DNA of 62,000 nt from positions 1 to 62,000 of the forward strand of contig JAQGDQ010002375.1 in the NCBI GenBank assembly GCA_030141605.1, given 5' to 3'. The notes under the pieces are model-generated. The model was not told the DNA's origin. It saw nothing but the letters and a program-made list of their open reading frames with translations, and did no database searches. The translations under genes were made by a program, and so were the position numbers. Numbering within the stretch: the first letter of the stretch is position 1; every line of letters starts with the position of its first letter. Positions 21,997 to 35,170 of this stretch are shown here, piece after piece. This stretch comes from Tubiluchus corallicola (Eukaryota; Priapulida; Priapulimorpha; Priapulimorphida; Tubiluchidae).

Positions 21997-24900
21997 TTAC
22001 CATGTTGCCTTCTTTCTTGCACCAGGCTGTCCAGGCTTGTTCCTTTCTTTCCGACGTATGTCCCGGGTCAGTAACCCAACTACAAAAATAAATATGAATC
22101 AGTTACCATGACTGCAAAAAACACATTTCACTTTCTTGAAATATACAATACAAAGCACCGAACTGCACACATTCACAAGCCTCGATGTCTGACTTGAAAA
22201 CCATGACAAGAAAGTAACCGAAACTAATAGCAAGAATTTAAAATATGTATTCTTGCACATGTGTGTGCTTGCAAACCAAAACCATCCATAAGTCGGCATT
22301 GTTAGCACTACTGCAATTGAGAAAAACTTGCATTTTCAAACTCTGGTAGTAACTCATGGAAGCATTCATTTTGCTTCAGGTTTTCTCTGTTGCAAGCCCA
22401 GATTTTCACCAGCAAGAACCATCTACTGGATTCAAACATAACATCAATGTGTTTTTGCAAAGTCCGTAGCAACCAACATTTGTGCGGTTGCTAAGTGTTT
22501 CGTAGAAACGCGACAAATAACAATGGCTAACTTTAACAGAGATTTTCTCAAGATTATGTTTTTTAGTGTGCAGCATGTACCAAACTTCAACTCGGGATTA
22601 TCTCAGCTTAGAAATGACACAGAGTGATGAGCTTGGTATCAAAATAATCCTCATGAAATGGAGATTCAGAATATGTGAATAACTAGAAAGGCTTAATTGC
22701 CGACATGGATGATTTTAATAAGCGAGCACGCTTATATTGTGTGCGTTACTCTGACAATTACAACAAAAGTTAATATCATCATCAAATGCTCATTGCGTTT
22801 ACTGGAAGTTGAGCAGGGCAGAATTCTAAAATAAAATAAATTCCTCTCTCCACACAAATAAACATTGCAGTTAGTGACTTCTCGGCAACACTCCAATAAA
22901 CATTAAGATAAACCAGATCTCTTCAATCTATAGGAATCTTATCCTTAAAATAGGGAAGACAATCTATCGGCACTGATGCAGTTACGATCCAGAGAAAGCT
23001 TAATAGAGATACTTCAGTACTTTGCTAGTATTGTTTGCCCATACAATTCATCATTCACTGGCAATAGAAATTAATTATGGAGACGTAACCAAGCCCTACA
23101 GAACAATCACAGATTTAGCTACTATCACACATCGAAACATTAATTAACCAATACTAGAATTAGCTAGATGAATAACGTTTTTTTGCTAAGCATCTGCGAA
23201 TTGTGCAGAATACAGCAGTGGGAAGGCCGTGAAATGTTTCCATTAATTCATCTAAGTTAATGTACACTGGTTTTAACAAAAGCAAGCTTCTGAACTCAAC
23301 TGTATCCAACACTAATAGAATTACAGTATGATTGTTTTACTGTAAAAATACACAAATGTTTGTAGTGTTGTAAATGTAGAGTACCCGTCTGGTCGCCATG
23401 TTAATGTGCACATGAAACTAGTACATGGTAGCATTTTGATTCACTGCAAATTATATAGTTTCCTATTGTTTATGTCTTATGAGTATACTTTTATTTGCTT
23501 TTTTTAACTGTAATTAAAAAACTATGGTAATATAATATTTGGCATGGTGGCAAAATAAATGACTACATCTCAAACCATGCCTGAGCTAGACAGCTAGCCA
23601 GCACTCACCTAATCTCATTCGTTCCACTACATCTTTATCCACAAAACTACACAAGGCTAGCGACAGGGCGTGACGAATACTTCCGGACTGCCCGGTGGGA
23701 CCACCTAATGTTACGTATGCTTGTACATCTAATTTTCCTAGCATATCCGTGAACTGCAGGGGAAACAAAACTTGCTCTCTAAAAGAAAATATTAATCTTT
23801 TTAGTTTAAGACACATCAAGTGAAGAAACTAATTTGGAAAAAATTACAAAAAGGAAAATCTTTACCGCTTCAATCACTTGCATGTTTCACAGGGCTGCGA
23901 CTTTTGAAAATTTAAACAATAAAAATTTTTGTTTGCACAATTGTCGCCTGATTTTTAGCAAATTTTGGGCTTTTTTCTCAAGCAACAATCGTGAGAATGT
24001 CGCACGACATGTTTGCACGTAGTTGGTGACTTCTGCAACAAGGCGAATGTTTAACGAAATTCGCGCAAATATTTTGTGTTCATTTTACGACAATTTCATG
24101 GAATTTTCGCAGAGTGCAGCGCAAGCAAATGCAAATGATTGGCTCATGTTACGACAACTTTACGACAGTTTTGCAAAGTTTTGGCAAAGTGGCGAGTTTT
24201 TCGACTCTGATGACTAATTTTAAACATTTAAATTTTTCTGAAGTTGGCAGTCTTTTTGCGACAACGGCGAACACTCAACAATGTACAGCGACTGTTTAGC
24301 GAAAGTTTAGTGCATTATAGCTACTATTGGATTTAGAAATTTTCAGATAGTCACGGAAGTCGCAAACCCAGTGAAAGCCTGGCTTAACAGACAAAGATTG
24401 TCACAATACAGTACAGCAAGAATACCTGTGCTGCAAGGATTCCATGTCACTAAAATAACGCTCAAATGGTACGTCATTAATTGTGATCACACCAGTACCA
24501 TCTTTTACTATCACTCTAGAAATACTCGTCTTTCTTTTGGCTAAAACAAAGATAAACTTTAATGAATTTACTGACCACTGACAAAAGCACAGACACTAAG
24601 AAAACAGACTATAAATTTCTAACAATTTCCATCAGAATTTAGCACGCCTTTTCAGTAAATAAGAAAGAACGACTCGATGCACTAATTACAATACCATTGT
24701 TACATTCATTGACATAAACACCATGCAAGATATCAACATGTTTTATTTATAGTTTTGTACACTCGTAGTAACAACAAAGATTTTTAATAAACTAGATGCA
24801 TTGGGTACATTTGGAACACTCATTCTAGTGACCAGCTACAGTAAAATGGCCCCAGAAAAAATGTATTTAGGGCTCCTACAACACAGCCTCCTAGGTTTGT

Positions 24901-27900
24901 TTCGTTTCATGGATTTTGTGGCTTTTGCTTAAAAATTTCCAAATGATTCCATTTTTATGTGCTAAGCGACAAAATGTATGTAATGTGTGAATGATATTCA
25001 GAACCAATTTCGAATTCGATTTTTATTAAGAATTGAAATCTCGCCCAAATACTGTGAAACTTTTAAAACTTTTAATACATAATGTTGTGTGATTTTAAGC
25101 AAAAAAATTTTTGTTTTACAGTTATTTAAAAAATTCCTTTACTGGGATTGTGAAATCTTTTCTTTTTGCTCTTAGAAAGTAAATTAATGAATGTAAATAG
25201 AGTACGAACTGTCAGAAGTGAAAATGTTGACTACCTACTAATGGTGCTCTTTTGTTATTCATTTAAGTTCGTGGCAGAAAAAATAATTTTTAAGGTTTTC
25301 AAATGTTATAATTCATAACATCCAATGTCCAGTGATGGAATCAAGTAAGACATAAAATACAAGTTTAGACAATTAATTTACGAATTTGTTCATTGTCCAG
25401 TCTATTTAGAGTCTAGACCAGGCACTTGGCTTGGGGCTTCCACAGCCCCATGGCTATTCACTTAAGTAAAATAATTCACATTGGGAATTACAAAAACAAC
25501 TAAAAACTTGTACCACTTACATGTTGTTTCTACATATCGAGTTCCGCTTTCATCTTCTAAAAGCTAAAATTAGAAAATTTCTGTTATGCAATACACAATT
25601 TTGTTTGCATTATCATGTAGCATTTACAGTAGCATGCAGACAGGAGCAAACAGCACGATGACCGCGGGTATCAATATCAGGAGGATATCTAATCAAAGAG
25701 TGAAATAAAAATTTAGTTTTTCAAATTCGAAATTACCCTGTTAACTTTGTTGTACTAACGCCTTACAATCCCATGAGCTGGTGTAATCCATGTTTCGATA
25801 AGCAAGGTCGGTTTAGAAAATCTGTTACATCAAAATATTCTACATAATTCCGATTAAGAAAACATAAAGTAGCATAAGTAGATGTGCCTTGAACGCAGAT
25901 TACTGCTTACTATCGCATTTTCAATTGCAAGTTGTGAAAGGCCATTTTCAAAACTGAAATTAATAAAAACACATCTGAAGTCTTTCATGTCATCAGAGCA
26001 ACCGACCAACCTGGCCTTAATCAGTATTGAAAAAAAACTTGAAGTAGTTCAAGTGTTTTCTCGCAGGAGATCTCATTTGGGGGAACCCAAGCTTAATAAA
26101 TGGGGTCAAATTATAATGAATTTGAATGAAGTGTTCATTTCATGTTTCATCTGTTTTTACATATTTAACTTTCTCACATTTCTCAGTACTAGGCCCTCTA
26201 GGCCCACTACTTGAGTCTTAGGAGCATAGAATCAAGAAGATGGACCCGGGCATCACCAAACCTCTGCACACCACTGAGCATCCAAGTATGCAAACATCAT
26301 ACGTCATGTATGCAAAACAATACGTACACATTACTATTTTTCACTTGAAAGACACATGCTACACATACGTTATCATATGGGAGCAAACTTTGAAAACATA
26401 GAAAAATAAAAGGTGGTGAAAGATAAAAAATAGAAACGAGGAGAAAGCGATAGTGAAAGTACCATGTAATTTCTGCACAATAATAGCATATGAAACTTTA
26501 TTCTTACAGGTAGTATATCTATAGCCCTTGATTTTGTCTCCAGGGACACTCGATGTTCCGTAATGATATCTTTTATTCTGTAGGCATATGGATGTTTTGA
26601 AAGTCGATCCAGTAATGCAATGTATCGTTTGTACTTCAAATATAAAGAAAATCATTGCAGAATAAGTCTTTTCACAGAGGTTGATAATAATCGTAAAAAT
26701 TTCAAAGGACAAGTGAACCTAACAACGTTATTTGAACCAAACAACACATTTGTTTACACTTGACAACACCTCTCAGCCCATGCTGTTGTAACAGTAACAG
26801 TTTTTGGCATTAGTTTTTGCTTCATTTATTTCACTTCATATGGATTTGCTGCTGCTACTTTGCTAGCTGTTTTCAGATAAGAATAACATGTTAGTTTAAA
26901 CTATACACGTGTAGTATATAATAAAAATAACCACGCATTTCACCTACATGTAGTTATGCACATAAGGTCGCGTAGACATGCCGGTTTCACTTAGCTTTTG
27001 GCTTGCAGAAACTGCACTGTGAAAAGGCTTAATGAGCTACAAGATGATAATACATAAGTAAAATTACTTAATAGCAAGCAGAAAGTGAATATTCAAACTG
27101 TTTCTTTCTAGTTGCATAAATTTTTTTTACACAGCTTTAAAAAAAATGTGTTTTTGCCAAACACAAAACTATCTTCTTAAGTATTTACTAAATACAGTGC
27201 CAAATTGTCAAACGAACTTAGCTTATTTTAATTGTCACACTTTTAATTACTTACACGAAATTCATCAATTTCTTCTAAAAATTTTTGACTCAAAGTTTTT
27301 TGGTCTTGCCATTCACTTCCAGACAGATCCCTGCACCAACAAATCATTATAAAAACCAACATAAAATGTGTAGCAGATCAATAACAACAATCACATTATA
27401 ACATTTCATTTAGTACTACCAACAACTTTATAAACTTTTACAAATTCGTTTTCTTTTAAATTGGACATTTCAGCAAAAATGTGTTGGAAAATTAATGAAG
27501 GACAGAAAACTTTGAAGATTTAGAAAAGTGTCAATTCTCAAAAATTTCAATTCAATTTTCTGAAATTATTTTAAGTTTTGCTTATGTATAATGTAGTGCA
27601 ATTTGTCTTTTTTTACTTAACTGGACTCGATTGTATTGTGTATACAATTATGTATGTATTCAATTTTAAGATGCACCAACATTTAAACATATAAATTTAC
27701 CTAATGAAAAGTGCATAAAATCCATTTTATATTCTAGGGGCCTGAAATAAAGTACTACGCAACACTGTGGAAATAAGACTAACCAAAGAATTTAGCCGTG
27801 ATGGTCAACTGCTTGTGACGTGTTAACGTTTTGCTTTACATTTACTTTGTCATGTAGGCCAGTGCTATTCAAATGGGGTGGGCCAGCAATGCGGAATTAC

Positions 27901-30900
27901 AGTCAGAATTCAGATTGGTGCTATTTTGGCCAATCTATTACTATTTGGGTACTATTTTCCCACAGAAAAAAAAACGTGAAATATTGAGTTTTTCTTGTAT
28001 ACTGGTTGAAGACCAACAAATATTGAAAAAGAATACACACTTACAACATCCCTAACATAAAATAAGCAAGTTGCAAGTAAAAAAATTTAATGTCTGGCAT
28101 TTCGTTACTTTGGCAACCGTTGATTGTTGCATATCATCCAAAAGTTGTTAAGAAATATGTTGCTTTCGCACCAAAAATGACTGTATAGCAGACACGAAAG
28201 TTATTTTTGGAAAAGAACACTTATCTTACAATTTGGCAATTCATTTTCCAAAGTTCACATATAATAATTTATTAATAATAGTAATTATGAGTTGTGGATG
28301 CACATGTGTATCTGGCTTTTAATCAGAAGAGCTTAACTATTGAGGTACTAGTATAAGACCACGTCAAACTGTAATATAATTATTCAAATGATAATGGCAA
28401 CGGCAATGACAGTGGCAATGATACAAAAATGAATATGGTCTCTAACACTGTACTATAATCCTGTGACATGGCCATTATAATTTTTCCAAAAAAAGTTGAT
28501 TACACTCTTTCTGTGCTCCACATAATTCTGCTTTATGGTGGATTATTAATAATTATTCACACCTTAATAGTTTAATAAATATTATGTTATTTAATAAATA
28601 AATAATAATAAGGCTAAGCTAAATTAAAAATAAAACAAGACATTTTTGTACACAAATTCAGAAGTTAGGGCTCTTAGGGTGGACTGGTCTGAAAAAGGTT
28701 GAATAGCACTGGTTTAGGCAATACAGCTTCTCAAATGAATCAGTATGCATTGTGTCCTGAGGCCTTTACATAATTTATTTATAAACAGTTCATTTCACAA
28801 ACATAAACACAAGTACAGTTAACAAGTCTTAAACTAAACAAACAACGCACATAGGAACACGTCCCTACAACTACAGGGCTCTTTTTAAGCGTAGCTATAT
28901 ATATATATATATATATATCTATATATATATATATATAGATGTGTTTGTGTGTTTTAAGTGTAACCAGTAATCATTTCATACATTCATCACTGGTGGCTGT
29001 ATACTTACAATTCAGTTCCAGGTTCCGGTCTCATGATGCCTTTTTGTATCATCCTATCTTCAAACTTGTCTAGTTTTTGTAGATGATGTGACAAATTCTA
29101 TCAGATAAAGATGATACATAGTATGAACGGTGAGACTAGCAGGAGCGTAATACAAGCAATATCCAGTAATAAACACTGAAACTAACTGCCTTAAAGTAGT
29201 TCAGCATATTACAGTTGGTAAAATAGGTATTTAAATGAAAACATAAGCAGACAATCTAGTGGCGTGTTATTACTAACTAGTTTTCTCGCCAAGTAACTCA
29301 CAAGCATGTTCAGACTAGAGAACAGAACTTGCTGCAAGTTACTCACTGACAGTAAATGCAAGCTAACACTCTCTTCTTTGCTCACTGTGAGAAATGTAGA
29401 CAGAAGTGAAGAGGCGTTTACACTAGACAGTAGCTCGCAGGAAATCAGCTCGCAGCAACTGTCGGAGAGTTTGAAATAATTTATTGACAGTAACTTGCGA
29501 AACAGTTTACACTTGCGAGTTTGCAGTCAGAGAGAAAATTCTCGTCAGAAAACTCGCTACTCTGAACATGCAATAAGTCTACAAACTACTCATTATAGCA
29601 CCTTGATTATAAAAAGTAATTTATGACTAAGTCATAAACTACCTTGTCACTTATAACATTAAAGCATTTTAATAATTGCTGAATACACTATCAAGAAACT
29701 ATGAATTACAAAAATTTAGTCTATTGATTAATTATAATTTTAATTCAAGTTTACAATATGCCACTGTTTCGCTATCATAGATTTAAGCACACACGTGCAC
29801 AGAGAAAGATTGTTAGCGTGCATATCGAACCATACATCAAAAAACTTTTGTTCAAGGACTGCTTTTGCTTCACAATTGAATTCAGTTTTTGTACTGTACT
29901 GTTTGTACAACATGGTGCCCATTCTTTGGCTCACTTTTTGCGTATGGCTAGCAATCTTTCTCAACACGTGCACGGCACGACTCTGAAAGCAGAGCTTGTT
30001 ATAGTGATCTAACAGTAAAAAAAGATTAAGAATCACTGTTAGTCTTAGCACTAACAATGCTATTAAGACTTGATAGACATCATTCTTAATACACAATAAC
30101 TAATAATATCATATAGCGTCTAAGTTAAGCAGGCGTAAGAGTGTGACATCAACAAACTTACATGCATAATGCTGTAGTAATTTGGCTGTACAGTGTAGAA
30201 CAGATAATGAAACGGTCGCCCATCTAAACTGAACTGAGCTGCCTTCTGCTTCGGAAATATTTCAGATGGGTGCTGAAATTTATTAACAAAAAAAGCAAGT
30301 TAAATATGACATCACAAAAATAAAACTACTGCAAAAAATATCTATTAGTTTATTATTTTTATTAATCTTACCTTCATCATTGGTCGTGCTCGCTTTGAAA
30401 ATATCCCAGAAGGAAAAAGATATTCAATGGCTTTCTGTAAAAATATGAAATCGGTTGTCACAGCTCTTACATTTATATGCTTTAGCATGTAACAAAAAAT
30501 TGCATTTTGACAGTAGTATAACATGATGGTAGTTACTTCACAACTGGCAGAATTTATTTAAATTAGAAAACATTTTTATATATACCTGGCTATAGAATTC
30601 TATTAACTTTCTGATTTTCATCTTAAATCGAATTCAGAAGTGAATGCCATAAAACTGTTATGCTAATTGATGTCAAAAATATTTGATGGCGATTCAAATA
30701 AATATTTTTAGAACATCCACTCGGCTCTTTCATGTATTTTCCTAAAAAGCAGTGATATTTCAGAACTTTCTTTTACCAAAGGCAATAATCAGAGAACTAT
30801 TGCCATCAAGCTATGATTAAAAACCACTACTGGTAATTGCTCAAAGTTCAAGTGAAAATAAAGTGAAATAATAATGTTCTTACATCAATATCATCTTGAG

Positions 30901-33757
30901 TCATAAGTTCAGCATCATAACCCATTATGTTAGCTAGATGGCGCTTGCCAATTTCATACTCAACTAATTGCTCTTGCATGAACTTCTCTAGAATGAAGTA
31001 ATTTTATTATAATTATACATGACTCAGCTTAAATTCAATACCTTGATTCGGAATAGTACCTGCAATGATTGCTATTTAATTGGTCTCCTGACAGAGAAAT
31101 GCCTTAATGTAAATTATTATAAAAACTATAAATAGAGAAGTTTTCAAAGATATGCGAAATGCATGATGAGTAAGCTTGGTACCAATAAACCAGATTAAAT
31201 GTCACACATTGTGCTTAACATGGATGTTATCTTCTCGGTTTTTATACAAAAATAATGTTTACTCTCTTGAACAACATTCTCTGCGACTTTGACTTTTTTA
31301 AAATTTTTAAATTTCTATAGTTTGATAAGATTCCAGCATGTTCATGCATTCCATCATCAGTGATTAAATTGGATGGCGTAGCTCAATGGTAGCATTCTCG
31401 CTTCCCACCCGGGAGGTCGCTGGTTCAACTCCCAACCGAGTAATACCAGACTTAAAAAATGGTACCACTGGTTCTTCGACCAAGCACGTGGGTTTATAAG
31501 TATAAGGTGCTTAAGGTGTTATTCCTGAACTATGTCTTAAATGAAATTATTATGTACACAACATAAACAGTTGCAGTAGTAAACGCTGATGTACTTCTGT
31601 ATAGCTGACATTTGTTCCTTACCATGCTGCTGAGCACGCTCAATATACGCTTTCATTGCCTTACTGATTTTGCGAACTACAACACCAGCTGAAGGTGATT
31701 CAGACTCTGAAAGTGAAGATACGTTATCTCGAACATCATCGGCAGCTTTTGCATCTTCAGTGTGACAAACAACTGTTCTCACACAGACAACAGTATTACC
31801 ATTTGCCTGCATCAAAAGAGAAAAGAAATTTATCATTATTTTTTATTTTATTATGAAAACACCAAACAACAATGCTATATAGCAAAACATATTATGATAA
31901 CATGGTATACATAGTTACATTAATTCCATAATAAAATCTACAGGACATGATATCTATATAAATTGTTGCTTGCATTATAGTCAGAAGCATTACTTGTGTG
32001 ACTATAATGCAATTAATGGAGCTGGTGTTAGGGTGCAAAAAAGAAATGTAAAAAATGATGGAATGACAGTGGAGAGTGCAGGAGATGGGATTTAGTAGGA
32101 TTAGGTTACTGAAATGAGGTGAATGAGAATAAACATGAGATTGCTAATGTCATAATGAAATAATGTTCAGCAACTTGTTTTAAATATAACTCTACACTGC
32201 AGCACGAGATATAAAGTAGTGTTAGCTTATAAGTTTACAGATAAACTTATAGACAAAGACACCAGATTAAATTTACAGACAAGCTGAGAGGTTGGACTGC
32301 TAAATATTGCCAAGTATGCATTTTTTGATGTAATTGGATAAACATAAGCATAACTGAATAAAGATGATAAAAGCTGAGAACTTAAAATTTTATTTTAACT
32401 TTAGACTGGCATAATTACAATGACAGTAATTTACATTTATCTTATCGTAAATTGCAATAACCTTTTAGATATAATTTATAGAAAAGCATATTTACCATGC
32501 CCAATTGGTACAAAATTGATGTAAAACACAAACTACACATGCTGCTGTGGTAGATAGTGTCTAACTGATCAAAAGCCTTTTTGCTAATTTCTCTACAGCG
32601 AAGTCTAGAAAAATTTTGGGATATTCTCTAATGCTGATTTATTCCGAAATTTTCTTTGCATTTTGTTGACAAAAAAGGAAGAAAAAGACCTTCTAATAAA
32701 ATGTAACAGCAGTATGTGCAGTTTATGTTTTATATGAATACTTATAATTAATACTATAGCTTATATATAGTTGTTCTTCTGTAATATAGTAAACTATTAT
32801 CATACCAGCAATGCATTTGAAATCAAACAAAATACTGTACTGTGTAGGCTAAATTATGTAGCTGATGTTCAGAGTGAGAAGTAGTGTTGTCCAGATACTA
32901 TAAAGGCAGTGGGCACAGACTACACCTGTGAGAGTGTACTCACTGGTAGGAATTCCAGAGGATGACGGCATGGATAGGCTACAGGAGGTAACACTGTACC
33001 GTAAGCCCCGTTCAGACTATCAGGGTCCTCATCTTATCTAAGTGACACTCAAAGTTGTCAATCTTATACATCCTGTATCCGCGATGAATGTTGTGCATTT
33101 GAAATATTCCGCTTTCTCGATGGAAGCTAAAGTTCTGCAACGAAGTCAGTAGTTGCACACAAAAATGCGGGCTTTTGATTGGGCAATCTTATCGGGTAAA
33201 GCGCACTGACGAAATGCGTCACTCAAGAATCATACAAGCTCAACCTCATCAGTAGCATTTAAAGCAGTCATTCATGCATGTTTCAGTTATTGGAAAGCAT
33301 GTCACTCATTCATTTTCTCGACAGATCATCGAGTACGCCCGATAGTCTAAACCGCAAAATATCTGATTCACTGTCCTGTAATATACGACTACGAGTTTAG
33401 TGCTGATATTAGAAGTGGTTACACAGTAATTTATGCTACAAATTATGTTTATAGTGAGTCACTAACGGTACGGAAGCTTCTGTTGGTCCTACAATAATTT
33501 ACATTAGTTTAGTAAACGGTGACATTTACCATTTAAATTCCTGAAAATTTATTTTCTACTTGAGAGCTCTGGTGAAACATTCTAAGCAAAATAAATGATA
33601 GAGGTAACAGTCCAAGTTTTCAAATAATTAATAGAAGAGCAATAAAACTTCATCATCATGTTAAATATACCTTGATCTTAAACAGGAAACGTGATGCAGA
33701 TGGGTAAAAATATTTCAAACACTTTGCAAACATGTGTCCTTGCTGGGGCGCTGACAT
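21997..33757 (-). CDS. MRPS9: Mitochondrial ribosomal protein uS9m, 12 exons
   Basis: Exons on the minus strand are 33671-33757, 31623-31806, 30884-30987, 30372-30434, 30162-30272, 29009-29097, 27255-27330, 26508-26633, 25521-25563, 24426-24540, 23609-23778 and 21997-22079. All have GT-AG borders and matching phases, giving 1251 bases and 416 residues. The protein is the S9 subunit of the mitochondrial small ribosomal subunit, near the P site. The C-terminal third is the conserved uS9 domain: [20 protein letters not shown], then [20 protein letters not shown], then [14 protein letters not shown] and [16 protein letters not shown]. The N-terminal half has the mitochondria-specific extension, including [11 protein letters not shown] and [19 protein letters not shown]. 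The start ([10 protein letters not shown]) gives a short basic presequence-like N-terminus. The protein ends in KKATW without the usual basic tail; see the finding. Confidence 0.93.
23889..24375. mobile_element. Candidate miniature inverted-repeat element
   Basis: CACAGGGCTGCGACTT at the left and AAGTCGCAAACCCAGTG at the right are imperfect inverted repeats of about 15 bases. Between them lies non-coding sequence rich in GCGAC/GTCGC words. The termini resemble hAT ends (CAGGG/CCCTG type). No target duplication is obvious. The element lies in an MRPS9 intron. Confidence 0.4.
25882..26085 (+). pseudogene. hAT transposase C-terminal dimerisation domain fragment
   Basis: The frame reads [20 protein letters not shown], then [20 protein letters not shown], then ISIEKKLE. 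This is the hATC dimerisation motif (P.T.A..ERSFS.LK.IK..LR..M...R...LA...IE) that ends hAT transposases of the TTF/ZMYM type. Nothing upstream belongs to the transposase, so it is an isolated 3' fragment. It lies in an MRPS9 intron on the opposite strand. Its family matches the N-terminal fragment at 11534-12176, but the two are not parts of one element. Confidence 0.75.
26710..26970 (-). repeat. Interspersed repeat, copy B
   Basis: Inverted relative to 20157-20440 and homologous over about 260 bases. It lies in the MRPS9 intron between the exons at 26508-26633 and 27255-27330. Confidence 0.75.
27860..28711. mobile_element. Non-autonomous hAT element, 852 bp
   Basis: The ends are perfect 13-base inverted repeats: CAGTGCTATTCAA at 27860-27872 and TTGAATAGCACTG at 28699-28711. 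This is the hAT (Charlie-like) terminal consensus. The adjoining eight bases, ATGTAGGC on the left and GTTTAGGC on the right, match at six positions, as an aged 8 bp target duplication would. The interior is AT-rich without transposase sequence. It is inserted in an MRPS9 intron. Confidence 0.8.
28893..28938. repeat. (TA)n microsatellite
   Basis: Alternating TA interrupted once by ATCTAT; it can fold on itself. Lies in an MRPS9 intron. Confidence 0.9.
29303..29572. mobile_element. Candidate MITE with GCATGTTCAGA ends
   Basis: GCATGTTCAGACTAG at the left pairs with CTACTCTGAACATGC at the right. The 270-base interior is non-coding and rich in CTCGC/GCGAG words that add further partial pairing. 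The target duplication is unclear. It lies in an MRPS9 intron. Confidence 0.45.
31371..31510 (+). mobile_element. tRNA-derived SINE
   Basis: The first 72 bases look like a decayed tRNA gene. Box A is TAGCTCAATGGT (31379-31390), an anticodon-arm-like CTTCCCACCCGGGAG follows, and box B is GGTTCAACTCC (31422-31432); the pattern is nearest to tRNA-Gly. A non-tRNA body with ATACCAGACTTAAAAAATGG follows, and related bodies occur at 39250-39345 and 55545-55630. The acceptor stem does not pair and no discriminator/CCA context is present, so it is a SINE and not a functional tRNA gene. It lies in the MRPS9 intron between exons 2 and 3. Confidence 0.7.
33004..33356. mobile_element. Candidate MITE with GTTCAGACTATC ends
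   Basis: CGTTCAGACTATCAGGG at the left and CGCCCGATAGTCTAAACC at the right are imperfect inverted repeats around 350 non-coding bases. The TTCAGACTA core resembles the candidate at 29303-29572. It lies in MRPS9 intron 1. Confidence 0.5.
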
Positions 33758-34128
33758 TTTTAAAACAACTGGTGAACTTGCGCGCCATCTAAGGAATGTC
33801 TCTGAAAATACCTTCAAAAACCAACACTATGGGCGCCACCGGAACCAGGCAGAGATTATCTGGGAGGTAGGCCTGAAGAGCGGCAACATGCTAACTTAAT
33901 AATATATTATAGAAACTGTAATCTATGTGGTTTACACACTCCTGGTCTGAAAATTAGAATTTTATTAGCTTGAGTTACAGTGAGGGTGTAAGCTAAGCTA
34001 AGCTTTTTACAGATTTAGATACCATACATCACAAAGCGCATGACAAGAATATGTAGGTCTACTGCAGAATGTGCTATATGTTCGGCTTATGTTTTTTACA
34101 CAATGGCTATACTGTATTATACTGTAGT

Positions 34129-34460
34129 GGAAATGCTGTTTATTTTCACCCCTATCCCTACATTGATATGGTTCTATCCATTACGAAGCATGCACAGTCT
34201 AACACCTGCAAGTAGTCTAGCACGTAGAGGTTCCATGGATCAGTATCAGTGTGTGCTGGTGCACTTACAATCTCAGCACCTGTTCTATCGACCAATGTGG
34301 AAGACACATGACATGCACACAACTGGCAAATTTAACTTCAATTGGCATTCTTCAGTTTTTTGGCTCTTCTGTGCAGTTTAGATCTGAACTATACAGCATG
34401 ATACGCCAACTCAAATTCCAGCCCAAGATTGTTTGGCCATCATCAGTTCACTAGTGTCAT
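34129..34460. repeat. Direct repeat, copy 1 of 2
   Basis: About 330 bases (TGTTTATTTTCACC..., ATGGTTCTATCCATTA..., CACCTGTTCTATCGACCAAT...) recur diverged at 34849-35170, about 720 bases downstream. They form the bulk of the space between the MRPS9 and cyclase genes. No protein motif was seen. Confidence 0.7.
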
Positions 34461-34848
34461 TAGTAGAATGAAGTCGATGAATGTCATAATTGGCAATCAG
34501 CAGCTTTTTTTCTCTCTCTAGTAGCCTTTGTGGTTCTGATGATCTTTTTCAAAACTAGAGCTGAAGTGTGGTGATATATGGCAGAGTTTCCAGTTTTTAC
34601 TAATAACAATCTATGGAATAATGCTCACACCCAGCAGCTTTCTTACGTAACGTGCCACACTTTCCTGGTGTTCTTTTTCGAAATTTAGCTAAAGTACCAC
34701 CTCTAGTGGAACCTAATGGTTGTAAAACACTTTCAGCTTTCCTATCATTCAGGAAGCTGGGAGACAGCGGCTCTTCTCCTGTGTGGTTCTTCATTCTGGT
34801 TTGAGACAATCCATTATCTGTAGGAGAGAGGGCAATACATTGTAGGTT

Positions 34849-35170
34849 AAATACTGTTTATTTTCACCACACCCCTACATCACAATGGTTCTGTCCATTA
34901 TGAAGCCTGTGCATACTAGCACCGATAAAACTTTGTAGTCTAGCAAGCAGAAGTTCTGTGATTCAGTAGCTAACACGGGCAGGTGTATCTCAGTATTTCA
35001 ACACCTGTTCCTTAGACCAATATGGGAAACATAAGACAAGATTGCTGACAGGTTTAACTTCAATCTCTTCTTCAGTTTTGTGTCTGTTTTGGGTAAAACT
35101 TTACAGTACAGTCTAACAATCAACACTAATTTCAAGCCAAAATTGCCTGACCGCCATCAATTCCGCAATA
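34849..35170. repeat. Direct repeat, copy 2 of 2
   Basis: Diverged copy of 34129-34460 with small insertions and deletions; same orientation. Confidence 0.7.

Noticed and set aside
29740-30096. 118-codon minus-strand frame in an MRPS9 intron
   Set aside because: No family motif, no splice signals joining it to the gene, and the flanking exons join in phase without it.
31371-31442. Functional tRNA-Gly gene
   Set aside because: Boxes A and B are present, but the acceptor stem does not pair and a SINE body follows directly.
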